64,000 nt of DNA from Kalaharituber pfeilii (lineage: Eukaryota > Ascomycota > Pezizomycetes > Pezizales > Pezizaceae): contig WHUZ01000026.1 of assembly GCA_015179045.1 (NCBI GenBank), positions 496,001-560,000 on the forward strand, read 5' to 3'. The position numbers were made by a program, and so were the translations under genes. Of the stretch, positions 42,601 to 54,067 are shown in pieces (positions within the stretch are counted from its first letter, which is position 1; each line of letters begins with the position of its first letter). The notes beneath the pieces were generated by a model. That model saw nothing but the letters and a program-made list of their open reading frames with translations, was not told the origin of the DNA and made no database searches.

Positions 42601-43110
42601 GTGGAGGGCAGGGGTCATGTGCTGGCCCCCAAGTAGACAGGGGTGAAAAAAATGGTCAAATGCGGAAATTTTCGGTGTATGATATTCAGATCTGAAGTGC
42701 AAATTCAGTTTACTAGACCTCCAGCATCATGCCTCCTCAACGTCGCTTTGGACGTGCAACTCTGGAGAAATGGAAGATATGCCGCACTCGCCAGGAAGCG
42801 GGACAGCGCCCAGGAGAAATGACTTTAGATGACTTCTGCAAATTATTTCCTAATCCTGATGGCAAGCCAATGGCATTATCTTCAATGTCTATGATATTGA
42901 AGCGATCAGATACACTAAAAGGTTTTTTTCCCTTTTTGTACTGAGATTTCTTAAATTAAATCGCCACTCTGCTAAGCCTATTACATAAAGCAGTACTGAA
43001 GCCACACCCACGGTATTTCACTATAGCAAGTAGACTTTACCTGTTGCTGAATCAATTAGTTCTCAAAGTCCTTCAATTTCACTATATCGCTTCTTTTTAC
43101 TGAAAGGCTC
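42601..43110 (+). mobile_element. Internal-deletion pogo derivative, copy A
   Basis: Parallels the reverse complement of 47832-48486: GTGCTGGCCCCCAAG, an ATG-started ORF, CCACTCTGCTAAGCC, TATTTCACTATAGC. The outer left end is replaced by LINE sequence. Confidence 0.6.
42729..42944 (+). CDS. Truncated pogo transposase N-terminus (CENP-B HTH-like)
   Basis: 71 residues: MPPQRRFGRATLEKWKICRT, then MTLDDFCKLFPNPDGKPMAL, then SSMSMILKRSD. The ending (stis.ILK.sd) is typical of the first helix-turn-helix of pogo/CENP-B-type transposases. The frame stops right after; no DDE domain exists in the element. The same truncated ORF occurs at 48132-48323. Confidence 0.6.
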   Translation: MPPQRRFGRATLEKWKICRTRQEAGQRPGEMTLDDFCKLFPNPDGKPMALSSMSMILKRSDTLKGFFPFLY

Positions 43111-43789
43111 TAATTTCATCCCCGGTAACCTTAATTCTTGTGGCTTACTCGAGTTTAATAACTTTTAGAGGCCAGGTATTGATATCTTGGCGCCCATAGC
43201 TGAGATGCTCTCCATTTTACTAGCAGATGTTTGACACCAGACTCTCTTCCTTATGCAAATTTCAAGTATGCCAAGAGAGTCTGAGTATGAGAATATTTCA
43301 TCAATAGTATGCTTCTCTAAAGATATCTCACTATTTCTGGTAGAACTTCTACTCAGTGGTACAGTCTTCGGAGATACTTCTGTTCCGTATGCATTCTTCT
43401 ACTATACAGAGGTTTATGCGTTGAGTAGCCTAGACAAGCCTATCTCTCAACTTGGCCTGATATTATCCAGAATGACCTCGCAAGCATAAACCTAAGAGAT
43501 AACCTTGACCAGGTTACTAAGCTGTAGGTCGCCGACGACCTGGTACCAGTGGCTGGACAGCTACTGGATACTCCTATATATCCCGACCATACTACTGGAA
43601 GTCACTAGTAGTTCTACCTTTTGGTGTAAAGTCCGCGAATAGTCGATTGCAACTCATAACAGTTGGCAGCACTGTCAACAGTGTTTAAGTTCATCGACAG
43701 TATTAGAAAAGAAAAGAAAACTTAAATTTCAATAGTGTCTAACCTATTCATTAGAAATGTCTAATCTCTATACAAAATCTGGTTAGTAG
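43111..43789. other. Spacer
   Basis: No supported gene or repeat end. Confidence 0.35.
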
Positions 43790-43994
43790 CATCTACAGTC
43801 TCCCTAGCAGTGTCTACAGTCTAGCTAGCAGCGTCTAAGGTCTACTTAGAAGCGTCTAAGCTCTACTTAGCAGCGTCTACAGTCTAGCTAGCAGCGTCTA
43901 AAGTCTACTTAGCAGTGTCTAAGATGTGGTTAGCAGTATCTAAGGTCTACTTAGCAGCGCCTAAGGTCTGCTTACCAGCGTCTAAGGTCTGGTT

Positions 43995-44061
43995 GCCGTG
44001 TCATGGCGAACAGCTGCAAGCGGGATTGCGTGATTTTCTTTTTTTTCTTTGAAAAAAAAGG
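43995..44061 (+). mobile_element. Hairpin-only retro-insert, tail B, mixed tail
   Basis: CATGGCGAACAGCTGCAAGC then GGGATTGCGTG and a TTTTCTTT..GAAAAAAAAG tract in place of clean poly(A). Flanks AGGTCTGGTT and AGGTCTAGTT. Confidence 0.7.
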
Positions 44062-44134
44062 AGGTCTAGTTAGCAGCGTCTAAGATCCGCTTAGCAGTGT
44101 CTAAAGTCTTCTTAGTAGCGTCTAAGGTCTTCTT

Positions 44135-44178
44135 GTAGGGCGGCACGCGAGTAATAATATATATAAAAAAACAAAAAA
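44135..44178 (+). mobile_element. Retro-insert truncated inside the tail-A hairpin
   Basis: Begins in the loop (GTAGGGCGGCACGCGAG), ends ATATATAT and A-rich. TSD AAGGTCTTCTT at 44124-44134 and 44179-44189. Confidence 0.8.
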
Positions 44179-44433
44179 AAGGTCTTCTTAGCAGTACCTA
44201 ATGTGCTCATTTATAGTATCTAACTTGTCAGTTTATTTTAAGATCATGTAACTCTACTTACAGCTATTTGCTATAGTAAGGCTTCTCCCAGTGCTTGCCT
44301 TATACAGTATATGGAAGTATTTTTACATATGCTGTATACATTAAAATATATAAAATAAAGTTCAAATTGGATTCATCTATGATAAAGGAGTTATTACATT
44401 CTAGGTGTATAATGAAATTTATATGTACTAATT

Positions 44434-44547
44434 TGTTATTGTTTTACGTTCCCGACGGTGCCTGGCTATTGCACTTTTTCCGGGACTATACGCGGCATAA
44501 TGTGGATATGAGACTATACTTTTGTAGATCTATCTATCTAGTACAAA
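44434..44547. repeat. 114-bp direct repeat, copy 1
   Basis: Nearly identical to 45032-45145 (TGTTATT..GACGGTGCCTGGCTATTGC..GTACAAA); two differences seen near the start. The copies are 484 bp apart. Confidence 0.85.
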
Positions 44548-45031
44548 CTGTAGCTAGCTAGGTGCTAGCATGCACTTGGCTACTTAGTCTCGGCTTTTCG
44601 CAGTCTTGGCGCTCAGACTCTCTTGGCACGCTTAAATAGTTCGCGAGTCTGGTACGAAACATCTCCGAGGTCAAGCTCCGGTCCCGGAGCTGGTTGGCAC
44701 GTGTTCCGGAGGTGCTAGTGTGTCCTTTAGCGGCACTTGCATTATCAGTTAGAGATAACTGAGGACAAGCACCAATATTCTAATTCCTCTCCGAATTGCT
44801 CCAAAAACGCTGGACATAGAAAACTAAGAAGACTACTTATTGAATCCTTCCACGTGCCCTAACTTCATAGCCTCCATGTAATATGGTAACTGAACCATAG
44901 TAATATAAATCGGTGATGGTGGGTAGGTACTAGTAGGTATGGGTCTGGTTACGAAACTTATACAGTACCTGAGACTTGGGCTAAGATCGCAGCTTCGGAG
45001 TAGTACGAAGTCTACGTAGACGGCTTTACTC

Positions 45032-45145
45032 TGTTATTATTTTACGTCCCCGACGGTGCCTGGCTATTGCACTTTTTCCGGGACTATACGCGGCATAATG
45101 TGGATATGAGACTATACTTTTGTAGATCTATCTATCTAGTACAAA
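45032..45145. repeat. 114-bp direct repeat, copy 2
   Basis: Partner of 44434-44547. The repeats lack TG..CA ends, so an LTR pair is not supported. Confidence 0.85.
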
Positions 45146-45713
45146 TGTAAGTTTCTGACTGTACCGGACGCGGTTAAAACAACACAAATCCTCCATAGAG
45201 TCTGGGCACGAGAACAATCCTCAATATACTTTCCAGTCCCGTGACGTAACATCCAATATGAATATTGCTGAAGGGTAAGATACATAAAGATCACTAAAGT
45301 TCAGTCTCGAACCATCAGGTCCCCGCGGCAAACATCCAGCCTTATGCCAAGGGTAAGTAAGCACAATATAAAACATGAATTATTGATTTGTACAAAAGAA
45401 AAAGAAAATTCTGGTTTAGGGATTGGGAAAAAGATAGACGGGAATTAAAACAAGGGACAAAAGGGGAAAATAAAAAAATAAAAAAGTAGTAATCTCCTTT
45501 GTCGTCCGCCCGCAAAATCCGCTCATGCAACGATGAAGGAGGATAATGATTAAAAATTAAAAGAGAGACAAAAGGACGGAAGAAAAACTCGCGATCCTTT
45601 TTCAGGAGATTGTATAATACATGCCTTACTTGGACTCCGTCACTCTTCTCTGTCCCCCGCCACTTCCCAATCCATACTTCGCAATCAAAATCAAGAAGTA
45701 CTCGCTGCCTTTC

Positions 45714-47463
45714 TCACAACGAACCGAAGGCCGCGGCCGCGGCCTTCAGTTCCGTCTGACTCACATTAATCGACGACACCTCGACACTATGTCCAATTCT
45801 CCCCAGGTGCCGATTCCCATTACTTATTGCGGTCTCCGTGCCTCCACTAGCCTCTCCCCTCTCCAAACCTACGTCCTCAAAATCCACCGGGCCGTTATGG
45901 TCCTGGAAGCCTCGTGGCCCGACCCTCACGCCCGCATGGCCGCCATGGCTCGATTCCCGTAATGACTCAACGTCAACTGTGACTTCTGCAGTCCTGACAA
46001 TCGCAATCTTGGGCTGTGTTGGGCCGGATGCTTTAGCATCTCCTTCCTCTGCTTCCACCTCCAAATCCAGGTCCTCGCCTAAGCTGTTCATGCGCGTATG
46101 ATGAGGCTTCCCAGGCATCCTCCGCCAGAAGTTGGGCTGCGTAAGGGTCTGGTTACCGCCGCGCTCTGCCGCGGGCGGGCTGTATTCGGAGTCGTCGTTG
46201 TGAGTGTTCGGGTCCCGGAAGGTCCATTTGCTGAGCTCAATGTTCTGGTCCGAAGTCTTGTTTTCTTTGAAGCGGGCGATCTTGAGGATGAGTTCAGCCA
46301 TAGACATCTCGATATTGAGTTTGATGAGGAAGCCTGGGGGGTGGAAGGACAAGAAGCTATCGGTTGGGTTAACCATGAACATGTATCAGGTGAATTTAAG
46401 GAGACTCACACATAAGCATTTGGATAGCTCATGAAGCCAATGATTATGATCTACATTTGATGAATTAAAATCACGTTATTCACATGATTCCCCAGAGCCG
46501 ATCAAGGTGTTACTCACGTCCATAGAAATCGAGATCAAGATGATTCTAATGTTGAAATCAGCAAGCCTCTTGTACTTTGTCAAACCACAATCGACTAGTT
46601 CCTTCTTCACGATCCGGACAAAAAGGAAGTTGAGAGAGGCGTCTACGAGGAGATAGATGACTTTTTCAATTCGGTCCCAAATGTTGTTGATGTGGGTGTA
46701 ACTGTCATAAGCTTGACGTTAGCTCAGGAATATCAATGGCAAGTAAACAACGTTTGGTTTAGGCCTGGATATTTACATCGGATCAATCTGCATGACCGCG
46801 GGGAGCCAAATCGTTGCAACTACAATGTTGATAATGAGGAAGAGCCCGAACACGCCCCACCGTAGTTGGAGTGCTCGCCGCTTGTTGACCCAGATGACGC
46901 TCAGTCGGTTCAGAATGATCTGAAGCTGCGTTTGAATTTGAATAGCCCAAGCGAGAACTAAAATATTTCGACCACTCCAGCATTAGTTTCGGTAATGTTG
47001 GATGTCCCAATGTAAAATTCTTATAAGTTATAGGCTTCGCAATTGTCTAGGTGATGGAATTCAAAGAGTACGTTATGAAGAGAGGTAGAATGCTTGCGTA
47101 CGGATTATGAAGAAAAGTGGAAATCTAATTTTCAAATTCACGAGATTAGTTCACATTATTTGCATAACTTCAAAGAAACTGCAGTTGCGTGGCTACTCAC
47201 CCATGTTTCACATGTTTCTGTATGAAGAGCCATCCACTCACTCCGTACCCAAGGCTCCCCAAAATGTTCAACCATATAAGCCAAACATACATCGAGCGAT
47301 GGCGACACCCGGAATTGACCTTCATCGTTTGCTTAAATGCCTTCCATACTGTCAAGAACCCAAAGCCAATTGTGAAACCCCATAATATCAAACAGATCTC
47401 GCGGTCTTTCTCTGTGATTGAAAGCGGCACGTAGTGTTTCCCTAGCGCGGGGAATGCTGGCAT
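45714..47463 (-). CDS. Seven-span fungal integral membrane protein, five exons
   Basis: Minus-strand exons 47463-47201, 46974-46777, 46701-46518, 46450-46410 and 46356-45714 join in frame to 442 residues. Donors are GTGAGT, GTAAAT, GTGAGT and GTGAGT; branch sites include CTAAT and GTTAAC. Hydrophobic spans: ICLILWGFTIGFGFLTVW; MYVWLIWLNILGSLGYGVSG; NILVLAWAIQIQ..; WGVFGLFLIINIVVATIWLP; VIYLLVDASLNFLFV; IRIILISISMDIIIIGF; and a weaker one near HPPGFLIK. The VDASLNFLFVRIVKK, CGLTKYKRLADFN and KLNIEMSMAELI blocks follow a pattern I associate with a conserved but functionally uncharacterised ascomycete family. The ~210-residue C-terminal tail is polar and probably cytoplasmic. The exon 4/5 junction is the least certain; coordinates there may be off by one. 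Confidence 0.8.
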
Positions 47464-47831
47464 GTTGCGGTCTCGTGTTCTGAGGAGGTTGCTGCCTGGT
47501 GTAGGTACTCGCTACTGAAAGGCTAGAATATATTACAGAAGTATATATAGTCCAGCTGTAGTCACCACCGCTCTGCACCACTATGGTCACGGTATAGCAG
47601 ACGCGTATGCAGTCTTGCAGTTCCTGAGTAAAGGGAATCCTGGAAACGACAAATCAGAATAAATGTTATCCCTGATTCGAGGAAGGGTGCCCTATACTTA
47701 TGTACAATTCACACACATATATATACACAACGTCGTCCCAAATTCCAGATCGACCGCAAGGGCTGGACTGCTCCCGGCAGCTTGCATAGGACGCACTATG
47801 GGCACTCTTAACCTTCTCCTGGGATAATATA
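47464..47831. other. Promoter-side spacer of the seven-span gene
   Basis: No other gene. It should hold the minus-strand promoter of the gene ending at 45714. Confidence 0.4.
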
Positions 47832-47947
47832 CAGGTGACCCCGGCTATAGTGAAACTCCTTATAGTGCAATCCTAGCTATAGTGAAGGAATGGGTGAGAT
47901 CGTTTGTGCGCGCAGCTAAGGCACCCTGGCTATGGTGAAAAGAAGCG

Positions 47948-48012
47948 GTATAACCTCGCCATAGCCCATACGGCGGCACACGAGTAATGATATAAAAAAA
48001 AAAAAAAAAAAA
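47948..48012 (+). mobile_element. Hairpin-only retro-insert, tail A, in pogo derivative
   Basis: Starts GTATAACCTCGCCATAGCCC; inner stem GCCC/CGGC has one mismatch; ATGATAT and poly(A). TSD AAAAGAAGCG at 47938-47947 and 48013-48022. Confidence 0.85.
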
Positions 48013-48131
48013 AAAAGAAGCGCTATAGTGAAATATCGGGGCGTGACCTCAGTACTGCCTTATGTAATTGGCTTAGCAGAGTGGTGATTTAATTCAAGAT
48101 ATCTGAAGACAAAAAAGAAAAAAAAAAAAAA

Positions 48132-48323
48132 CTAGTGTGTATCTGACTGCTTCAATATCATAGACATTGAAGATAATGCTATTGGCTTGCCATCAGGATT
48201 CGGAAATAATTTGCAGAAGTCTTGTAAAGTCATTTCTCGTGGGTGCTGTCCCGCATCGTGGGGAGCGCAACATATCATCCATTTCTCTAGAGTTGGATGT
48301 CCAAAGCGGCGTTGAGGAGGCAT
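48132..48323 (-). CDS. Truncated pogo transposase N-terminus (CENP-B HTH-like)
   Basis: 63 residues, MPPQRRFGHPTLEKWMICCA, then MTLQDFCKLFPNPDGKPIAL, then SSMSMILKQSD. Near-identical to the ORF at 42729-42944, and it ends at the same place, where the internal deletion begins. Confidence 0.6.
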   Translation of the reverse strand: MPPQRRFGHPTLEKWMICCAPHDAGQHPREMTLQDFCKLFPNPDGKPIALSSMSMILKQSDTH

Positions 48324-48490
48324 GATGCTGGCAGTTCAGTAAGGAACTAAATTTGCACTTGAGATTCATTTTTTTCATCCCCTGCCTCCTTGGGGGCCAG
48401 CACGTGACCTCACGCTATAGTGAAAACTTACTATAGTGGAGAAAACCATACGGATTCTTGGCCTTCGTTATAACAAGGGTTGCCTGTATA

Positions 48491-51400
48491 CCCCCCCCGC
48501 CAATTTCTCCGACCTTAAGCGTAGATGCTAACAGCATAGGGCGTAGGGGAAATGACTAGGAAGAGGTTCGGCCGCCGACGGGGATCCTGGAAGCGAAGAA
48601 CGGATCTGGTACCAACCCCCTCGCCGGTGGGGTCGCTAATGCAGTCTGGGGGAGAGGCTAATATTTAGCTGCGCGATATTAGAATGTTTCCCCGCACTCG
48701 AGAATTCGGATAATCGCTGGGGAACTTAGGTTGCGGTTCTTTTCGTAGGGTAAATGTTGAGTCTTTGCCACCAGGAGTACTGCATTCCCCGTATCGACTG
48801 ACGTCTACTGTAAAGCTGAAAGATGTTTTTATCCAAGTACTGATGGGCAACGAATTGAGGATTCGGAGCTACCGGACACTGGCTCCTCTTCCATCCGGGA
48901 GAAGGGGAACCATTCCGTGACTTGCCTGGACAAATCTGAAAAATGGAAGTCCACCAATGTTTGTTCCAGCACACCGATTGATCGGGTGTGCATAGTGTTT
49001 GACCACTTGACACTGGAACATCGAGTTCATCCCAAGTTGTGCCTTCCTCCAGAAACTGTGCCATGTACGGTCTAGGGAGAAGGTTACACAGAGCTGCGTG
49101 TGATCACATGGCGGTGGAATTACTGCATGCAACTTACTGCAATGAGTGTTGTTTCACTTCTCTGAATAGCGTAAACACTAGGCTAAATTGATATAGAAAC
49201 GGCGTCAATGTCGATCAACTGGTTGGGCTAGCGGACGAAGGAGCAAAATTTTCACCGGGGTGATATATTAAATGTTATATCGAGGGAATCAAACACCAAT
49301 AACCCGGTTTCGTGAAATATGCAGGCCGTACCATCCGAAACAAGCTCACCTTCCACGGTTATGGTGCTACCGAGGATAGATCGTGCACAGATGAGGTTCC
49401 AAATCGAGTATGGCCTAGCTTATCAAGGTTTGTGAGCATGCATACCAAGACGTTTGATCCCGAGTGATTTTATTAGCCCTACAAGTTTCTTATCTGATTC
49501 CTATGGGTATCACAGAACAAACAGCCAATGGAATCCTTTGATGCGGGCCGATTCTGAGAGATAGTATTTTGCAGGTCATGCCTTCTGAAATCCTAGCGAA
49601 CCGTCGCAGAGTGCAATTCTGAACTAGAGCATGAAGGTGTAGCTGAAGGGACTCGCTTGGGGAACTGTTCTACGGTGTTCTAGGTATAGTAGGAAAATTT
49701 TCTTTGGCGCCTATGGATATCAAACTATGATTAGTCTTGCTGATGATGTAAAATTATCGAAGATTCCGGTGACTTTCATCATAGAACACCTCAAAATGTT
49801 GAGTCCAGGTATTTCCTTACTATGCAAGCTAGAGGTAGTCGTACGGTATGTGTAATCCTCAAATCTAGAAGTGAACAGCAAAGAGAAAAGGTTTGAGAAT
49901 AATACTCGAGCTCACGTTTGTAATCGTCCGGCGGCAATAAGACCTTGAACCCAGGGAACCTGGGAGTGTGCGAAGAAGGAGAAGATTCTTATGAGCTTCC
50001 GCATGTACTTAGGCCAGAAAATCACAGCGCTGCGCGTAATAGGTTGGCTGTGGCCTTGGGCGAAACGAATGAAAAGGGAGATAAGGAGTATATGCCCAGA
50101 GGAGGCTGGAAAATAGCAGAGGAGAGATGTTCCAAATAACTATGCCAAGGTGCGTGGTCACGTGTTTGGCACTTTTAATTGCTGAGGTAACTCTTTCGAG
50201 TCGCGCAACTACCAAACGCACACTGCGCTCAGAAGTCCTAACTGTCCGAGTCACCTGCAGACCATGATCTTTTCTTCAAACCATGCCAACTCAAAGGTCC
50301 CTGCCACTCCACATGCATCAGCACCTTCTCTATAGACTGGGTGCGGCATGTGTCCCCTTTCGTGCTCTCCCATGCGACGGGTAAGTCATATAGCTGACAA
50401 GAATATCATGGACGAACATTGGCTCGCGTTCCAACCGCAGTCGACGCTAGCCTCACTCCTAGAAAGCCGGACAAAGTGCAGAGTGATAAGTCTGGGTACT
50501 AACCTATATGGCTGTCAGTTTCCCTGCTCCACGGACGAGTCGTACATACGACAGGACTAGGTTGAGGTTAAGACGTGACTGGATAACCAAAAGTACTATA
50601 ATGAGGCCAGGGTCTCTAGTTTGTCTGTTTGCAAGAGCAGATGGCATAACGGATAGTCCTTGCTTGAGCTGGCTGCGGGTATGACAAGATTCTTCAGGAT
50701 ACGAGATCTTGAGTCTCAGCCTTATTGCAGTAATGAGTCTAACACGAATTCGAGATACAGTTGGATTGGGGAAAGCAGAAATCCGGAGACGTCCAGCCTG
50801 GAGATCAACGGTACTTACCTGCTATTATCGACACGCAAGCCGATTGGTTAGTCATGGCCATCGTTTCCTCTTCTTCGATTCCAGCACTAGTAGAGCTTTG
50901 CGGGAGTGGAGATTGCCGTGGATTGGGTGCGAAGGGCTGGCCACCAGCGTCGGCTACCACGCTGGCTATGACAGCTGCACAGATGAGGAGCAGTAGGCTT
51001 GGCGATGGAATGTTCCCCAAAGCCTGCTTACCTAATATCATGGGGGGAATCCGGCGTTTTGGTTGGTCTTGCTAATGGAGATGTTGGCAATGGGGAATCT
51101 CGAAAATAATTCTGTACCCTTCGGCCTATACGAAGCGCTGATCATGCGAAATCGGCCGCCGAGCCTGCAATTTATTTTCGCCGTCAATTGTGGACAACTG
51201 GAACGTCGGCAAAGCACAACTTTACCCTGATGTGTATTTACTACATTTGTTCACAGTAACATGGCCGTGACCCTATTAAACATCGCTAGAAAAGAATCCC
51301 AGTATCATAGGTTGGACACTGCCAGAGGATCAACAGTGACTGCGTTCCACTTGACCTCGCGTAAAACTTTGAATGGTGTTCTAACCTAGTCTGATATGTC

Positions 51401-51619
51401 GTTGCTGATTAGTCTCATGCCATAGGTTATTAAAGTCTGGTCAAACTCAAATTAGCGACAATCCGCCCCGTATAAAAGCCCTCCTCTGCCCTCCAAACAT
51501 ACGCACCCTCAAGTACAGTTTTGAATTTAAACCTCGGTCACATTCTCGTGAGCATCAATTAGTCGTTTCGAACATTTTGAAATACGACCTTCAGAAAGCC
51601 CTCACCTGTGGATTCCATC
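48491..51619. other. Long stretch without a supported gene
   Basis: Overlapping minus-strand frames at 49132-48665 look partly protein-like (HWWTSIFQICPGKSRNG) but no start, splice or family was convincing. A minus-strand frame at 51041-50813 begins MILGKQALGNIPSPSLLLLI, signal-peptide-like, and ends at a consensus GTAAGT donor. A small secreted protein is possible but not established. Confidence 0.3.
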
Positions 51620-52113
51620 ATGTCGAATACCGAGACTTCCATGCTTATCGAGCCATCTGCATCGCAATCTACGACGGCCACTCCATCTATACCAACTGCA
51701 GTTCCGAGTTCAGAGGAGCAAGCCATCATATCATCTTCATCTATCTCCATCCCAGCTTGCAGTCTCCTAGTCCCGGCCCAGGTCACTCCTGCCAGCGCCC
51801 CGCCGCTGCCCCGCGAAGCCACACCTACCCAAGCCAGACTTGTCGAAGTTCTGATGAGACGCATGTTTGTGCCTGGGGGATTGGGACAAAATTGCCCGGT
51901 TACTATTGGTTACCACGTTACCCAAGGCGTGGGCCAGCCTGGATAGGGGTGAAGATAGTCAGGGTGATAATATTCGATGGGTTCACAAAGTGGTTTCCGA
52001 CCGAGCCGAAGGATGACGCAGAGGAGAGGGCCTGGCTTGAAAGGGCAAGAAGAGAGGCTGATTCCTTGCTGTTGCCGTTTGTGATTCTTGGTGTCACGCG
52101 TCCTATGCGATGA
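51620..52113 (+). CDS. Small hypothetical protein, probably two exons
   Basis: Starts ATG at 51620 (MSNTETSMLIEPSASQSTTA), a Ser/Pro/Ala-rich head, then ARLVEVLMRRMFVPGGLGQN. The frame stops at 51946. A 38-nt GT..AG segment (51912-51949 region) would join it to a second frame reading KIVRVIIFDGFTKWFPTEPK, then DDAEERAWLERARREADSLL and ending VTRPMR. The intron is very short with no clear branch site, so a frameshift is an alternative. No domain recognised. A tail-B insert lies 67 bp after the stop. Confidence 0.4.
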
Positions 52114-52180
52114 ACGAGAGACACGAAACAGCGATACAAGATGCTTCAGTATATCATTGTATTCCCAGGCCGGGGACCTG

Positions 52181-52217
52181 CCCTGCCATGGCGAACAGCT
52201 GCAAGCGGGGTTACGAG

Positions 52218-52249
<32 letters not shown>
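52181..52249 (+). mobile_element. Hairpin-only retro-insert, tail B
   Basis: 69 nt starting exactly CCCTGCCATGGCG, then GCGGGGTTACGAGAAATT plus ~27 A. The 14-bp TSD AGGCCGGGGACCTG at 52167-52180 and 52250-52263. Confidence 0.92.
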
Positions 52250-52253
<4 letters not shown>

Positions 52254-52263
52254 CGGGGACCTG

Positions 52264-53159
52264 GGGATAGTCCAGAAGCAATGGCGAACAGGTTTTGCTG
52301 AACCTCTACATCGACTCTTGGAGGCCAAACTGTGAGTGTTCGGAAGTTTATTGGGTTTGCGTTTCTCAGCCTTTTTTTTTTTTTTTTGACACTTTGTGCA
52401 AGTACCTGGCTTGAAGGGGCAATGGGAGGGAATGAGGGGATGTGACTTTAAGGGATGAAATTTTCAATTGCATGCTACATTGAGATTGTCCCGGTTTCGC
52501 AATCGATGTACGGATCACTGACCTTCTATCTAAGTGGTTTTCTGGGAATTCCGTTTCGTTTTTCTTTCATCTTCCATTGCATTGCATGGAATGCCCTTTG
52601 TAGGTCATGTACCAAAACTTGGAGCTTCAATTTGAATAAGCTTGCACTCTACCTTGCCCTTAGAATATGTTACTTTGCCCCGGTCTGATGTACTTCATTG
52701 TTTGCGAAAGGCATGTCGGTTTAAGTAATCTAGGTAGAGATGACACGAAAAACAAGTATGAATCGTCAACGAACATATTGAGACTCACCAGCTCCACATC
52801 GCTCTGTTCTGTATAACCCGTCCCGTATTCCAATCTCATCCTATGTCTGCATTCCACCCCCGTATGAGGTTTTCCCGTAATCATCATACTTCGAAGCCAT
52901 ATCACAAGCCGCTCAGTGGTAGATCGAGCCCCGCCTAGGGAGAACTGACTTGTGGATGTTTGCAGAGAATTCTCCCTTGCGAGACAGCGTATGGGCGTTC
53001 TTAGGACTTCGATTGAAAGTTACGGAATACAGCTTGCATAGGGCAAACTTATATATACCCCTTCTCTTCTTCCTCTGTTCAACCATAGCAATCATCATCG
53101 AACTATCACCAACAAACGCATATTATTGTTACATTCAGCCTTCAATCAAGCAAATAGTT
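52264..53159. other. Intergenic stretch
   Basis: No supported gene. Poly(T) near 52373-52387 has no LINE tail attached. Confidence 0.35.
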
Positions 53160-53333
53160 ATGTCCCCACTCGATAAGATGTTCGCCCATATCTCAACTTC
53201 ATCGTGGATCGCCTATACCTCAAATGAAATGATAAGGCACCCGGAGCTTATGGAGAGGTATGGGGAGAGGGCAGCAGAGATGATGGGAGGAGAAGCTTCA
53301 GCTTCAGCTTATGTCAGATTTGAGAAAGCCTAG
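53160..53333 (+). CDS. Small orphan ORF (57 aa)
   Basis: MSPLDKMFAHISTSSWIAYT, then SNEMIRHPELMERYGERAAE, then MMGGEASASAYVRFEKA. An amphipathic helix is likely. It has an A/C-rich, ATG-free leader (CAATCAAGCAAATAGTT) like the ORFs at 51620 and 54068, which argues weakly for a real transcript. No family recognised. Confidence 0.35.
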   Translation: MSPLDKMFAHISTSSWIAYTSNEMIRHPELMERYGERAAEMMGGEASASAYVRFEKA

Positions 53334-54067
53334 AGAGCGAAAGGAGAAAAGCAGAGAAAAGCTCAAAAAGGCCTGAGGAGCTCGCTGGGAGTTCAAGCTG
53401 CAGGATGTGCTGGCTCTTTGGCCGACGGAGAAAGTGCTGTGCAAGCTGGCGGTGTAAGGAGACGTGGAAGAGGATTAGATTTAGACTGTGACTGCGCTTT
53501 TTTTTTGTTTTTTTTTTTCTTTTTTTTGGTCTTCGAGATATGAGAAGGTGACGGGGTGATATGGGAAGATGGCGTGATGTACTATATCAAGCTCGGCACC
53601 TTGAGAGCGTCTCTTGCTACTAAGCATCTCGAACTAATTATATGTCCACTCCTTGGAAATCACCCGTTACCCTCATCCTTGCAACATCAAAAGCCGTGTG
53701 CATACTCTGGCGCTGGGTGTGGTGGTTTAGCTCCCCGGCCCACACTATGTGCGTGCGGATGTGTAATCAACCGCCCCTGCAAACGCAGTAAGCGGCTTTA
53801 AGGTTTCCCCTTCCCTAGCTGCCTAACAAGTGGGCACTACGCTGGCGAAGCTTCTCGCATTGTCGACTTCATTCCGACAGCCTCAAAGCATAGATACATC
53901 ACCACACCTGTCTCCCGGCTTAAAGGAGTCCAAATTCAATTGTGAGACCAGTTACCTTCGTCGCATACTTACCATCATCTCTCAACGCCAGAGCCCTTTG
54001 TATCTCGGCAAAATCTTCGCCAGCGTTCTTAAAGCAGCCTACAACCACAACCCGCAAAACCTCCACA
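53334..54067. other. Spacer between small ORFs
   Basis: T-rich tract at 53498-53528; no gene recognised. Confidence 0.35.

Larger units (their letters stand above)
43790..44215. repeat. 21-bp minisatellite with two retro-inserts
   Basis: Degenerate tandem units of about 21 bp (GCGTCTAAGGTCTACTTAGCA), roughly 16 copies. Interrupted at 43995-44061 and 44135-44178 by LINE tails that duplicated one piece of a unit. Confidence 0.85.
44216..45713. other. Intergenic stretch holding a direct repeat
   Basis: No gene recognised. A 114-bp direct repeat is at 44434-44547 and 45032-45145. Confidence 0.4.
47832..48486 (-). mobile_element. Internal-deletion pogo derivative, copy B, complete ends
   Basis: TIRs CAGGTGACCCCGGCTATAGT and ATAACAAGGGTTGCCTG with TA at both sides (47830-47831 and 48487-48488). 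About 580 bp without the tail-A insert at 47948-48012. It retains only the start of a transposase ORF. Confidence 0.8.

Noticed and set aside
44434..45145. Pair of short LTRs
   Set aside because: Direct repeats lack TG..CA ends, a 5-bp duplication and any gag-pol between them.
50805..51041. Small secreted protein gene on the minus strand
   Set aside because: Signal-like start and a good donor site, but no convincing second exon; left as a note only.
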